A stretch of 64,000 bases of DNA, taken from positions 6,636,417 through 6,700,416 of the forward strand of contig NC_080165.1 of assembly GCF_950295315.1 (NCBI RefSeq). Reading direction: 5' to 3'. The position numbers and the translations under genes were made by a program. Below, piece after piece: positions 44,580-56,379 of the stretch; the first letter of the stretch is position 1; the number at the start of each line of letters is the position of its first letter. The DNA comes from Erinaceus europaeus. Its lineage: Eukaryota > Chordata > Mammalia > Eulipotyphla > Erinaceidae. The notes below the pieces were generated by a model, which had not been told where the DNA came from, made no database searches, and saw only the letters and a list, made by a program, of their open reading frames with translations.

Positions 44580-45405
44580 TATTTTCTTTTATTTATAAAA
44601 AGGAAACATTGACTAAACCATAAACCATAGGATAAGAGGGGTACAACTTCACACAGTTCCCACCACCGGAACTCCGTATCCCATCCCCTCCCCTGATAGC
44701 TTTCCTATTCTTTATCCCTCTGGGAGTATGGACCCAGGGTCATTGTGGGATGCAGAAGGTGGAAGGTCTGGCTTCTGTAATTGCTTCCCTGCTGAAGATG
44801 GGTGTTGACAGGTGGATCCATATTCCCAGCCTGTCTCTCTCTTTCCCTAGTAGGGAAGGGTTCTGGGGAATCGGAGCTCCAGGACACATTGGTGGGGTTG
44901 TCTGTCCAGGGAAGTCTGGTTGGCACCATGCTGGCATCCGGAACCTGGTGGTTGAAAAGAGAGTTAACATACAAAGCCAAACAAATTATTGACCAATCAT
45001 GAACCTAAAGGCTGTAATAGTGCAGATGAAGAGTTGGGGGACCCTCTATTTTGTAGATAGCTAGTAGGCATATTTTAGTTATATTCCAAAGGGCCTGTGG
45101 GTATACTAGTGGTTTCTTTTTTTTCTTCTGCCTGAGCTTGAAATCTGATATGCAGGTAGATCCTAATTATTGTCTGGGGAGGTGATGTCATGGCTGGCAG
45201 AAGGACCAAAAACTGGATCAGGTAAGAGAGTAGCTCCCAAGTATGGGAAAGGGGTATAAATATTTTGACTGTAAACCCCATCGATTTGATGTGATCTAGG
45301 TCCCATATTCAGCTTAGGAGCCTGTGTGACCTCTGCATCCCTGTAGATCTGAGCTCACATTTGTGGTCATGAGTAGGAACATTCCAAGCTGCCCCAACAT
45401 GATGA
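44580..45405 (-). mobile_element. L1 3' region, antisense
   Basis: It begins TTTATAAAAAGGAAACATTG, has a small duplication ACCATAAACCATAGG, and is collinear with 6455-7270 through GAGCTCACATTTGTGGTCAT. Confidence 0.87.
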
Positions 45406-46041
45406 CTTATTTTTAAAATAAAACTCAAGAAAGTACTGTGGTCCTGATCAAGGTCATCACTTAATGCAGGCAGATTGAGAAACAGCACTGAGCTTTGATG
45501 TTGGAGACCTTTCTTAGCCCTGGGCTTTGGCTGGCTCTCAGCTATGTCTTCATTTTAATCTCTGTCTCTGCTCTCTGGCCACCGACCTCCTAGCTCCTTC
45601 ATGACTTTGAGTGTTTTGAGCCATTTAAGGTTGCACAGACATTTCCTGGCTTTTCCTCCCTTCTTCTACTAACCTCCCCGTGCTGTTGTTCTCAGTCCCA
45701 GATATGAATCCCTTTGAAAAGCACACAACTGCGTAGTGAAGGTGGGTTGTGTAGGACTGGTATGGGACTCACAGCCACTGTCAGTCTCAAGGGATTACGA
45801 ACCCTGGGCCTCTGGAGGTGTACAGGGAGCACTTGTGTTTTATCACCAATTTTTAACAGCTCAGGTCAAAAGGCCCGTTTTCACAAGGGAATCAGAATGT
45901 CGTGTGCGTGTCTTGGCCTCTGTGCCACACACAGAGACACATGTTGTGATTCCCGTTTATTTTCTCAATCATTAAATCAGATCGCTGACACTTTGTAGGA
46001 TGTTTTGCCTCAAAACTAGCTTTGTGCAAGCCTCCTCCCTT

Positions 46042-46062
46042 CCCCCCCCCCCCCCCCCCCCC
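46042..46062 (+). repeat. (C)21 homopolymer
   Basis: An uninterrupted run of 21 C in otherwise unremarkable intron. On the minus strand it is a G run. Confidence 0.9.
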
Positions 46063-46289
46063 GTGAAGGTTTCTCTGTCGTTTCACGTTTGCTCAATTCA
46101 ATGTCTTCCTGTGAACTCTTTTGAACTCTGTTTGTTTTTTTTTCCATCTATAGATGGAAGGTACACGCGAGTTACAGAAACACTATAGTACTGCTGCAAC
46201 ACACATGAACTGACCTTTTATGGAGTAGGTTGACTTAGGTCCTCCAAGAACCATAAGTATTAGATATTTCACGAAAAGAAGATTTTATT

Positions 46290-46557
46290 GCAGGGTTATT
46301 GCTGGAGCTCCGTGCCGGCACTACAAATCTACTCCTGGTGGCTATTTTGTCCATTTTATTGATAGGACAGAGAGAAATCGAGCGGGGTGGGGGAGACAAA
46401 GAGGGAGAGAGAAAGATAGACACCTGCAGACCTGCTTCACCATTTGTGAAGCATCCCCCCTAGGGATGGGGACTGGGACTCTGATCTGGGACCCTGGCAG
46501 GGGCCCTTGCTCTGGGCACTATGTGTGATTAAACAGGTGTGCCACCACCCGGCCCCC
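46290..46557 (-). mobile_element. SINE-A+
   Basis: The module complement CAGGGTTATTGCTGGAGCTC to CTCCTGGTGGC and the body are present. The head ends GTGCCACCACCCGGCCCCC. Confidence 0.85.
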
Positions 46558-47749
46558 TTCAACATTTTTCTTTAAAACATTTATGTAATAATTTAATGTC
46601 TTTATCTCTTTTCTCTTTGTCTTTCTTTCTTTTTTTTTTCTGTGCTGAAACAGGCTTCTTTACAGAATGACATACCAACTCACTGATTGCCTAGGACCAA
46701 AAGAATAGATATTTAGACAATATTAAATGTTGTCTTTAATTTTGCATATAAAAACTTGAAGCATAAATCATTGCTTCAGGCCCATAGACCAAGGCAATAA
46801 TTTCATTAGCTTCTCAAATCAAAAATTGAATTAGTAAAATTAAATTGCATAAATAAACTCAGAAAATGTTATTTTATTTGCCAATGGTCTTAAGTATAGA
46901 GCAATCTCACAGCCCTCCCGAATTGAAATTCTAGGATCTACATATGGATGTGATGTTTTGCCTCAAATATAATGAGCTGGCTAGGGAAGCCCATGGATTA
47001 GAGAAAGATTTCAAGAACTTTGGTTTCTGCATGCTGATGCCAGCCAAAGTAATGTCATCTAGTCGAAGTAAACAAATAAACATTCTTGATGATTTTATGG
47101 TCACAAAGGCTAATTGAATGGACACGACATTTTAAAGTTAACTGTTCACCCTCTGCTACGTTCTCCAGTCATTGTTACATAAATCACACTTGCCTCATAA
47201 AGAAGATGTAATAATTCTTCCCAGGTATGTGTCAACATCTGGGATGTTACTATCTGCTTTAAACAGAAAAAAAAAAAAAAACAACCAGAGATTGCCAAAT
47301 GTTTTTATTGTGGTGATGACCTTATTTAATTTATTATTGTCTGTTCTAAAATCTAGAGTCTCTAGATTGAGTTAGGGGGGCTTCTGTCTCTCTCTATCTC
47401 TCTCTCTCCAAAAAAAAATATATATATATCTCTTAGGCAGAGGTATAAATGCTCTTCTGCAATTAAACTTACCACTTCCTTTGGGAGTGTGTATGTATAA
47501 GAAAGACATCCTTCTTTTATAAGAATGGGTCAGCTTGGATAGAAAGCTCACAACTTCTTTTATGGCTTGATTCATTATTAGTTGCTATGCTAACAAGGGA
47601 GCAGCCTGGGGAGAGATGACAAGAAGTGGAAGACTAAATAGAACAGGTCTGTTTGGACTCTGGAAGGAGAAAAGGATAGAATTCCCTTTCATTTCAGAGA
47701 CATTGTACAGGGACCTACTCAGTGATGTAATGAGCACCTATTGATTGTT

Positions 47750-47937
47750 GATTTATTCTATTATTTGATAGGACAGAGAGAAACTGAGAGGGGAAGAAGA
47801 AATAGGATAGCTATAGAAAGAGAGAGCTGTAACACTCACTGCTTATGAAGCCTCCTGCTTACAGGTGGGGACTGGGGACTTGAACCCAGGTCCTTGCACG
47901 TAATGGCATGTGCTCTCAACTAGCTGAACTTCCCCCC
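47750..47937 (-). mobile_element. SINE, diverged
   Basis: GATAGGACAGAGAGAAACTG, GTGGGGACTGGGGACTTGAA and CTCAACTAGCTGAAC show a mixed A/B-type body. Confidence 0.75.
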
Positions 47938-48687
47938 ACCCCTCCCCCACCATGTACCATTCAGTCTGGTTCCCCTATGCCAGTGTGGACACTAGACACT
48001 GGGAATACAACAGTGAGCAAACTATATCCTTGCCATCTTGGAATTTAGATTTCTAAGTTCTCTTCTCCCATGTAGAATTCCTTTCCCCTTAGTACTACTT
48101 CCCCTTCTGCTATTCAGCGGACTTAACTTCAAAAACCGCCATAAGTATAAGAAGAATCAGGGATCCGTAGCATTGCATGAAATAGCTATGGGCCAGGCTG
48201 CTACAGAGCTGTGTTCCTGAACCTCTGCTGTCCTTACTCCTCTCCTTGGAGATGAGGCTTCACTGTAGCCTGCCGCTGATTCTTCTCCAGGTCACAGCTG
48301 CATTTATTTATTCTAACCTGCTGTAGAGGAAGCATAAAACTTGAAAGTATTCGGTCATCATTAATTTCTGGTCAGAAGCACCGTTTCTCTCTCTTCCTTC
48401 ACACTGTAATCCGTGTTCCTGTTTTGTCTACATTTAGAAATATTTCCCATAGCTCTTGACTTCCTGCTTTTCCCTAAGTGCAGTCATTCACTTTTCTTAA
48501 GGATTTGACAAGTCTACTGCTAGTGTGGCCAGATTTATATTACTTGTATTGCGTATCCTTACTAAAAGATTTCGGCTGAAAACTAGCAAATGATTGTAGT
48601 TGGTGGTAGCTGTTGTCACGTTTGTCACTGATTAGATGACCATAATTAGAAAAACTATAGTAATCAGCCAAAGGCACTTAATGATGT

Positions 48688-48725
48688 ACTTGTCATCTCA
48701 TAGTGAACTTGTCATCTCATAGTGA
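48688..48725. repeat. 19-bp tandem duplication
   Basis: ACTTGTCATCTCATAGTGA occurs twice head to tail. Confidence 0.95.
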
Positions 48726-48940
48726 ACTATCATCATTCATCATGCAGAATATGAAGTAGACAAGGCCCTCTTAAACAGTGATCATTTCAGAGAGATGAAG
48801 TTGGATTTAATCATGTAATCAAAACTTTTGGAAGACTATAGTTCCCACCATTTAATCAGAAGACATTTTTCTCTTCTTTCACAGTAAAAGTTTTTTTTTT
48901 AATAAATATTATACGTGAGTATGGGGAAGAGGAAGAAAGG

Positions 48941-49100
48941 GTGGTCCAGGAGGTGGCGCAGCAGCTGAGTCACTAGACTCTCAAGCATGAGGTCCTGAGT
49001 TCAATCCCCAGCAGCACATGTACCAGACTGATGTCTGGTTCTTTCTCTGTCTCCTATCTTTCCCATTAATAAATAAATAAAATCTTTAACAAAAAACAAA
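48941..49100 (+). mobile_element. SINE-D with target duplication
   Basis: AAGAGGAAGAAAGG flanks it at 48927-48940 and 49101-49114. Head GGAGGTGGCGCAGCAGC, box B GAGTTCAATCCCC, and an (AATA)n tail. Confidence 0.92.
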
Positions 49101-49169
49101 AAGAGGAAGAAAGGTAAATGGTCTTCCTCTTTAAATTATGAAGTTGGATATTCTCAATAAAGAGTAAGG

Positions 49170-49267
49170 AGGAAAGCAGAGGAAAAGCTTCACGAGTGGT
49201 GAAGCAAGTGTCTGCAGGTGTCTCTCTGTCTCTCTTCCTCTCTATCCCCCCTCCTCTCTTGATTTAA
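49170..49267 (+). mobile_element. 5'-truncated SINE-B with target duplication
   Basis: AAAGAGTAAGG flanks it at 49159-49169 and 49268-49278. Only the part from AAAAGCTTCACGAGTGGTGA onward is present, so it lacks both promoter boxes. Confidence 0.85.
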
Positions 49268-49329
49268 AAAGAGTAAGGCTTAAAAATCATCCAAACTTAG
49301 CTAAGTCATGTAATTATATATTAAAATAG

Positions 49330-50118
49330 CACTGATCTTTAGACCAGGAACTGCAAAACCAAAATGTAAGGAAAAACGAGTGATAGAAGAATTCAGTTAT
49401 CATTCACTGTAACCAAAGAATGGAAGCAGCAGCCAAAATGCCCATCAGCAGATGACTAAGAAAGTTATGGGATATATATTTCTTTTTTTTAAATTTTTTT
49501 TAAAATACGTATTTCTATTTATTTTTCCCTTTTGGTTGCCCTTGTTGTTTTAGTTATTATTGCTGTTGTAGTTGATGTCATCGTTGTTAGATAAGACAGA
49601 GAGAAATGGAGAGAGGAGGAGAAGACAGAGAGGGAGAGAGAAAGACAGACACCTGCAGACCTGCTTCACCGCCTGTGAAGCGACTCCCCTGCAGGTGGGG
49701 AGCCAGGGCTTGAACCTGGATCCTTATGCTGGTCCTTGCGTTTCATGCCACGTGCACTTTACCCGCTGCGCTACCGCCAGACTCCTGGGATATATATTCC
49801 ATGGAACACTGCTATTAAAGACAATGATATTGTGTCCTTTGGGACAAAGTGGATGGAACTGTAGTTAGGGTAATGAGGAAAGCAGAGATAGGCAACTTGC
49901 AAATGTTTCCCTCCTCTGTAGAATTTGGAGAACTCTGGTACACATGAATTTGTAAAACCCAATCCCATCCAAAACAGAAACAAGTGATCTGTTTGTAAGA
50001 CTTTGTGAGAGCTGTGGTGGTTAGCTGTGGGAGGTGAGAGAATGGGGTGTGCTGTGTAGGCCGCTACTAGCCAGAAATTGTCAAAGTTTAGAGAATAAAA
50101 TGAAAATGTTATGTTTAA
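49330..50118 (+). mobile_element. Ancient L1, end of ORF2 and 3' UTR, sense
   Basis: AAAATGCCCATCAGCAGATG and TGGAACACTGCTATTAAAGA match the conserved C-terminal ORF2 region. The copy ends GAGAATAAAATGAAAATG. A SINE-A at 49481-49785 interrupts it. Confidence 0.75.
49481..49785 (-). mobile_element. SINE-A inside an L1
   Basis: TGGGATATATATT flanks it at 49468-49480 and 49786-49798. Confidence 0.93.
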
Positions 50119-50535
50119 TTTTTTAAAAATTACTACATAAAAATAATATATCTATATGGCAATTGGAGAGAAAATGCGATAAGAAAGATTTTGTATTGAA
50201 GATAACATTGGACTTTTCCTACTTTTTCTGTAGCATTATTTCAAGGAAGAAATTTACCTTGAAATTTGTTTGTTTGATTGGCCAGACCACTGCTCACCTT
50301 TGGCTTTCGGGTGTGGCCTTAGAGCCTCAAATATGGAAGTCCTTTTACATAACTACTAAGCTGTCTTCCCCAACTGGAAATCTGTGGTTTCATTTCCAAG
50401 ATTGAACATTTATTTTGTGTGAGCACACTAAGGGATCGTTTTCCTTCATTCTTAGGGGCTTTTGGAGATATATGGAGGTAAATAAGGATAATTAAAAAAT
50501 TAAAGAGAAAGATATATGGAAACTTTGACTTTCTT

Positions 50536-50701
50536 TTTCAGATTATCTTTATTTATTATTGGGTAGTGACCGCCAGAATTTGAGAGGGAAGGGGGTGATC
50601 GAGAGGGAGAAAGACAAGAGACAAAGAGATACCTGCAACACTGCTTCACCACTCCTGAAGCTTTCCCCCTGCAAGTGGGGACCGGGGGCTCACCTGGCCC
50701 T
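50536..50701 (-). mobile_element. SINE-B with deleted head
   Basis: GAAACTTTGACTTTCTT flanks it at 50519-50535 and 50702-50718. GGGACCGGGGGCTCA is followed directly by CCTGGCCC; the tRNA-like region is missing although both duplicates are perfect. Confidence 0.9.
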
Positions 50702-51544
50702 GAAACTTTGACTTTCTTATATAATTAAATTTTTAGACATAAAACAAGCCCTTAGTGTAAAACATTTTCCAGCATTGGGAAAAAAAAAAAAAACTTCCCA
50801 CTTGATAGAACTGGGGAAACTGGGTCATGTAGCTTGTAAACTTGTTGAAGAAGAAGTTTAGGTAAGGTGAAAAGAACAAAGCTGATTTCAAATCCTAGTC
50901 TTTGTCCCTGGTCTGGACTTAGTTCCTGCCTGTTCTCCTGTGAACCACATGAGAAACTTTGCCCGCAGTGGTTAAGAGAAGGAGCATGGCGTTTTCTTTT
51001 CTTCTTTCTTTCTTTTTTTTTTTTTCCTTCACAATGATAGCTACCTCTTCTCTTTTTTAAATGTCTTTGTAAAGTGATAAAGGATATATATACCATTAAA
51101 TTGGAAAGGTCTAAAGAGAAGAGAATGGGAGATTGAAAGTCAAACAAATAACAAACAAAATAACAACAAAAATAATTCTCACACACACCCACAGGGGGAA
51201 GTGACATTGTTAAAAACACTTCAGGTGAGAATTGTCCCTAAATTTATTTGGTTTTATCCTATGGTTTCCTCTCTCTTCAATTAGCCTCTATTACTGCCTT
51301 TTCAAATGCAGATTAGACCCCCCCCCTTATCTCCCAGCTTCCTTTGTTCCCCATTCCAGTACTTACTGATTCTGCTCTGCAAGGCTCTCTCAAGTGGAAA
51401 TGTTCTCTTGACCTCAGCAGCAGAGGCTTGAGAAATCATTGTATAAACCAGTAGGCTGGAGGTCTGTTGTACTGTCCTGGCAGGAGGCTGGCTGTCCGTC
51501 CATCTTGTCTCCTTTCCCTCTCTCTAAATAGATGAATTTAAAAA

Positions 51545-52075
51545 AATTGGGCTAGGGAGGTTGTTGAGATTATCACACATGTGCAAACCCAGGTGCTTCA
51601 TTTAAAAGAGGTCAAGGACAAGAGTTGGGTGGTAGTACAGCCGGTTAAGTGCATGTGGCGAAAAGTGCAAGGACAGGTGGAAGGATCCCGGTTCGAGCCC
51701 CCGGTTCCTCACCTACAGGGGAGTCGCTTCACAGGCGGTGAAGCAGGTCTGCAGGTGTCTGTCTTTCTCTCCCCCCTCTCTGTCTTCCCCTCCTCCCTCC
51801 ATTTCTCTCTGTCCTATCCAATAATAACAATTACAACAAGGTCAACAAAAGGAAATAAATAAATAAATATTAAAAAAAGAGGTCAAGGAGATAGTTCAGG
51901 CAGTATAGGACACACCTTCCTGTGAATAAGGCCAAGGTTCAAGTCTCTGCACTCTGTGGAAGCCTTATGAATGGTGCCCTGGGAATTCCATGAATGACAG
52001 AGTGAAGCAGTGATATCTCCCTTCTCTGTCTTGGTCTCTTCTTTCTCTTACTCCTCAAAAATAACACATGAAATA
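51545..52075 (+). mobile_element. Old SINE split by a younger SINE-A
   Basis: The parts 51545-51603 and 51890-52075 look like one degraded SINE (CAAGGTTCAAGTCTCTGCAC, TGAATGACAGAGTGAAGCAG). Confidence 0.5.
51619..51874 (+). mobile_element. SINE-A with target duplication
   Basis: AAAAGAGGTCAAGGA flanks it at 51604-51618 and 51875-51889. Box B GGTTCGAGCCCC is intact. Confidence 0.94.
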
Positions 52076-52751
52076 TTGTTCCCAGGAAGCACTAGTAGTG
52101 GGGGGAGTGGAGGGAATTTGGAACAAGCTTTGCACTAGGACTTTCTGAATTAAACAGAACATTTTGGCAGGTAATTATAACCCTTCATTATTTTCTATTT
52201 AATTTTTTCTTCTTTAATTCATTTTTCTACTTGCTTGCTAGAATCGACACAAGGTGGTATTTCCCAGTGTTTATTTTCCATTTCAAAAACTTTACGAAAG
52301 TTTTCTTTGGGTTTTACATGTGCATGTGTGCTGGGATTAATGAATCTCTTAACTGCGGATCCTTGGTGCACCCAGAGACACTTTTTTAATTTTTTTTTTA
52401 TTCTGACTGTGTGATTAATTGATGTTTCCTTTCTGGCAAACAGATGGTGAGTTGAGCTGAGAGCTTTTCTTCTAAGCAACTACTTGAGTGGGGGAGATTA
52501 TATTAGAAATACTACAAAAAGAGTGCTCACTCAAAGGATTTCATATTAAGTGAAGATAAAAAGTCATAGCCAATAGCAGGTGTTTTGTCACAGGACGAAG
52601 AAGGTCCTCAGTATCTCCCTGCCGTGTGGTTCAGTGACTGACTCAGAAAACAAGTTTTTACTCTATCCTAGGAAAGTCGTCATAACTGAATTGTTCTGAA
52701 GTTGGCACTGTGTTTTTTACAGAAGTTAGTGAAACATGTGTGTTTAAAATA

Positions 52752-53301
52752 TGCCGGGCTAGCGTGAGGGTGAGGGTGTTTCTTCCTGGGCACGTGCTCT
52801 CTGGGTTAGAGAGAACTCGACTGGAGCCAACCTGGGCTGCTGCTTACTCAGTGACGCGGAAGAGAGACCAGGAACTTGTGGTGGAGTGGGAATGCAATTC
52901 TTTATTGATGCGGGAGCTCCAGAGTCAGGTGTGAGCACAGTGGGTTAAGCCACATGGCACCAAACTGCAATGGCCTCCTCTGCTCTGCATGCCAGCCCTT
53001 CTCCAGGTCGGGACGCGGGAGAGCAAAGAGAGTGAAACCAGGAACAGAAGTGGGTTTTATGGGCTAAAAACCGGAAGTGGCTAGTCAGAAATGGAAATGG
53101 CTAGGAAAGGGGGTGGAGAGAAGCAAAAGGCATGCTGGGAAGGTGGAAGCATCCTTAGCAACTGTTGTGATGGTTTTAACTGGCAGGAGTTAGCAATACC
53201 CTGAGGGGATAGCGTGGTGAGGATCTTTCAGGCAAAACAATGATTATGTAAATAGTCCATAGTGTCAGCAATGGAGGATGGAGCAGGGGGAGTGCCTGGC
53301 A
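52752..53301 (-). mobile_element. Solo LTR of an endogenous retrovirus, antisense
   Basis: The 550-bp unit has inverted ends (TGCCGGGC at the left, GCCTGGCA at the right) and a perfect 6-bp target duplication AAAATA (52746-52751 and 53302-53307), typical of class II (ERVK-like) retroviruses. On the minus strand a TATA-like CCCATAAAA (near 53055-53063) is followed by AATAAA (TTTATT at 52901-52906). No gag, pol or env sequence is attached, so it is the product of LTR-LTR recombination. Confidence 0.9.
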
Positions 53302-53455
53302 AAAATATAAGTTTGAAAAAGTCCACAGGCTCTATTAACAGACACCAGTGTTGCTGTCACTGTAATGTTTAATTCCCTTTCTCATCCCAGTCTTAAGGTT
53401 GATATTTTCATTGTACACATAGTATTTTACAGTACTAGGAAAAAAAAAAAATCAA

Positions 53456-53667
53456 CTGGGCTGAGTAGTGGCGCACCTGGTTGAGTGCACATGTACCAGT
53501 GTGCAGAGACCCGGATCTGAGCCCCTAGTCCCCACCAGCAGGGGCAAACTCCATGAGTGGTGAAGCAGGGCTGTAGGTGTCTCACTGTCTTTCTCCCTCT
53601 CTGTCTCCTCCTTTCCCCTCAATTTTTGGTTGTCTCTAGCCAATAAATAAAGGTAATAAACAATTAA
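53456..53667 (+). mobile_element. SINE-B, first of three adjacent SINEs
   Basis: Head AGTAGTGGCGCACCTGGTTG; tail CCAATAAATAAAGGTAATAA. AAAAAAATCCTTGG follows it. Confidence 0.88.
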
Positions 53668-53677
53668 AAAAATCCTT

Positions 53678-54036
53678 GGGGGGGTCGGGCGGTGGCGCAG
53701 TGGGTTAAGCGCATGTGGCGCAAAGCGCAGGAACCGGCGTAAGGATCCCGGTTCGAGCCCCCGGCTCCCCACCTGCAGGGGAGTCACTTCACAGGCGGTG
53801 AAGCAGGTCTGCAGGTGTCTGTCTTTCTCTCCCCTTCTCTGTCTTCCCCTCCTCTCTCCATTTCTCTCTGTCCTATCCAACAACGAATTGTGTCAACAAG
53901 GGCAATAATAATAACCACAACGAAGCTACAACAAGGGCAACAAAAGGGGGAAAAAAATGGCCTCCAGGAGCCCAGCAATAACCCTGGAGGAGGGAAAAAA
54001 TATGGCACCGAGCCCAGCAATAACCCTGGAGGAGGG

Positions 54037-54070
<34 letters not shown>

Positions 54071-54080
54071 TAAAAATTAA
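53678..54080 (+). mobile_element. SINE-A+ with duplicated 3' module
   Basis: The full head and box B are intact. In the tail, GAGCCCAGCAATAACCCTGG plus AGGAGGGAAAAAATA occurs twice in tandem (about 53968-54044). AAATCCTTGGGG is on both sides. Confidence 0.9.
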
Positions 54081-54094
54081 AAAATTAAAAAATC

Positions 54095-54445
54095 CTTGGG
54101 GGGAGGTTGGGCAGTAGCGCAGCGGGTTAAGTGCACGTGATGCAAAGCCCAAGGACCCAAGTAAGGATCCAGGATCGAGCCCCCGGCTCCCCACCTGCAG
54201 GGAAGTCGCTTCACAGGTGGTGAAGCAGGTCTGCAGGTGTCTGTCTTTCTCTCCCCCTCTCTGTCTTCCCCTCCTCTCTCCATTTCTCTCTGTCCTATCC
54301 AACAACAACCAACATCAGTGGCAACGATAATAATAACCACAGCAAGGATAAAAACAACCAGGGTAACAAAAGGGAATAAATGGCTTCCAGGAGCAGTGGA
54401 TTCATGGTTCTGAGCCCCAGCAATAACCCTGGAGGCAAAAAAAAA
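54095..54445 (+). mobile_element. SINE-A+, third of three adjacent SINEs
   Basis: Box B reads GGATCGAGCCC (one change). The 3' module is complete (GGCTTCCAGGAGC to CCCTGGAGGC) and is followed by AAAAATCCTC, again resembling the shared flank. Confidence 0.9.
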
Positions 54446-54842
54446 ATCCTCAAAAATATTATGTATATAATTTATTTATGATACTTATCATTTAATAAGT
54501 ATCTTGAAAAAATGGAAGGACTTTCTCTTTCTCTCTTTCTCTCCTTTTTTTTTTTCCTTTTGCTATCCAAGGGCCTCATGCATGAATGATTTCACTCGAC
54601 CTTTTCATTCATATAGACAGAGGCACACAGACAGACAGAGATACCACAGCATAAGAGGTCTCCCTAAATGCCCGTGTAGCACTCCCTGTGTCCTTGTAGA
54701 AAGCAAGCCTGGGTCTTGTGGCAAGCCTTTTCTCTCCTGTCTGAAAATCAAACTTTATTTCAGATATTTTGCCTATTCCTTTCCTGTAGTACATATTTGG
54801 AAATTCTTGCTAAATTAAGATACTTGAAAAAAAATTTTAAAG

Positions 54843-55046
54843 GCTTTTAAAAACTATTTATTTCTGATTAGATAGAGACAGAGAGAAATTGAAAGAGGAA
54901 GATAGAGAGAAAGAGGGAGAGAAAGAGAGTGACACCTGTAGCCCTGCTTTATAGCGTGTTAAGCTTTCCCTCTGCAGGTGGAAGCCAGGGGTTGAACCTA
55001 AGTCCTTGCTCACTGTAATGGAAGCACTTAACCAGGTGCACTAGAA
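54843..55046 (-). mobile_element. SINE-B, diverged
   Basis: TAGATAGAGACAGAGAGAAA, GGGGTTGAACCTAAGTCC and TTAACCAGGTGCACTAG are recognisable. Confidence 0.8.
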
Positions 55047-55108
55047 AATTTTGGTATTTTCCTATTGAAACGTTTGTCTACTTAATACTAGACTATAGAA
55101 AATGACCT

Positions 55109-55465
55109 GGGGGGTCGGGCAGTGGCGCAGCGGGTTAAGCGCACATGGCGCAAAGCGCAGGGACCGGCGTAAGGATCCCGGTTCGAGCCCCCGGCTCCCC
55201 ACCTGCAGGGGAGTCACTTCACGGGTGGTGAAGCAGGTCTGCAGGTGTCTGTCTCTCTCTCCCCTCTCTCTCTGTCTTCCCCTCCTCTCTCCATTTCTCT
55301 CTGTCCTATCCAACAACAAAGCAACGTCAACAATGGCAATAATAACCGCAACGAGGCTGCAACAACTAGGGCAACAAAAAAGGGGGAAAAAATGGCCTCC
55401 AGGAGCGGTGGATTCGTGGTGCAGGCACGGAGCCCAGCAATAACCCTGGAGGGAAAAAAAAGAAA
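55109..55465 (+). mobile_element. SINE-A+, full length, young
   Basis: GAAAATGACCT flanks it perfectly at 55098-55108 and 55466-55476. Box A region GGCAGTGGCGCAGCGGGTTA and box B GGTTCGAGCCC are intact. Module arms are GCCTCCAGG (55395-55403) and CCTGGAGG (55445-55452). Confidence 0.95.
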
Positions 55466-55937
55466 GAAAATGACCTCAATTGAAGATGGATTGCAAAAAA
55501 AAATTATAAAGTATTTATGACATATTACTTATCTTCAGCCTTTTTTTTTTTTTTTTTTAGAAATGTGATCAATTGACCTTATTTCTTAACTTTCCCTTGT
55601 ATTTCTCTCCCAATTATACTTTTCATTTCTCTTTAGGACAATGAAATTAAAAAACTGTCTTTGGATTTTACATAACTAAAGTCATGTTAGAGAAAATGTC
55701 TTTTACTCTTGAGTTATTTTGTTGGGTTTCAAAGTTGGAAAATTTATTAAAATTGAAAAAAAAAACAAAACCAAAACTCCCTAGGCCACTCTTTATTCCA
55801 AGTAACTATTTTCAACTTCTGTGACGTAGCAAAGAACTAGTGAATGAGGTGTGAAGTGTTTTCTTACCTTGGCTACTCAAATGCTCCCTCCACGTACCCT
55901 AGTCAGTAATAATTTGAATTGTGATCATCAGGGGGGG

Positions 55938-56378
55938 TGTTGGTATGCATGAGACCCCTTCTGTTTCATTTGGTTTAAATCCCCCCTGCTTAACACTGCA
56001 TTCTATTTACATAACCACTGCTTTCTATTTACATAACCACTGTTAACAAGCACCACCCTCCCTCCAGGGCATTTGTGGTTCAGTGATAGGATTCTCGCCT
56101 GCTCTGCCCCCTCCTTGTCACACTCTGATTTTCACCAGTCACTTTTCTCTCCGCCCTCTCTATGTCACATCCTGTTTCCACCCTACTTGGCAAGTATATA
56201 TAAAGACAGCATTGTGAGTTTTACAATACCTTGAGTTTAGCTTAGCTCGTCTTAGATTGGGCTGCATCCTGCATGAATAAAGAGATACTGCCTACAGCTC
56301 AACCATGAGTCCCTGGTCGTCTGTTACCCGCCCGTGAAGCCAGCCCGGCGAAAACAACATAGCCTGGCGAAAACAACA
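55938..56378 (+). mobile_element. Solo LTR of an endogenous retrovirus, sense
   Basis: Termini TGTTGGTATGC and GCGAAAACAACA form TG...CA ends with TGTTG/CAACA symmetry. In the sense direction it has a TATA box TATATATAAAG (near 56195) and AATAAA (56276-56281) followed by a ~95-bp U5. A 19-bp block, AGCC(C/T)GGCGAAAACAACA, is duplicated at its 3' end (56342 and 56361). It sits in a G run (GGGGGG on the left, AGGGGG on the right), at the 5' edge of a SINE-B. Confidence 0.8.
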
Positions 56379-56379
56379 A

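Noticed and set aside
50752..51219. 155-codon minus-strand ORF
   Set aside because: Low-complexity Lys-rich and hydrophobic stretches with no recognisable domain, in the intron antisense to UTRN. It may be chance.
53452..54340. ORFs with RTERNGERRGRQR or ERGGEDREGERKTDTCRPAS motifs, seen throughout the window
   Set aside because: These peptides are the translation of the SINE-A body and recur wherever that SINE lies.
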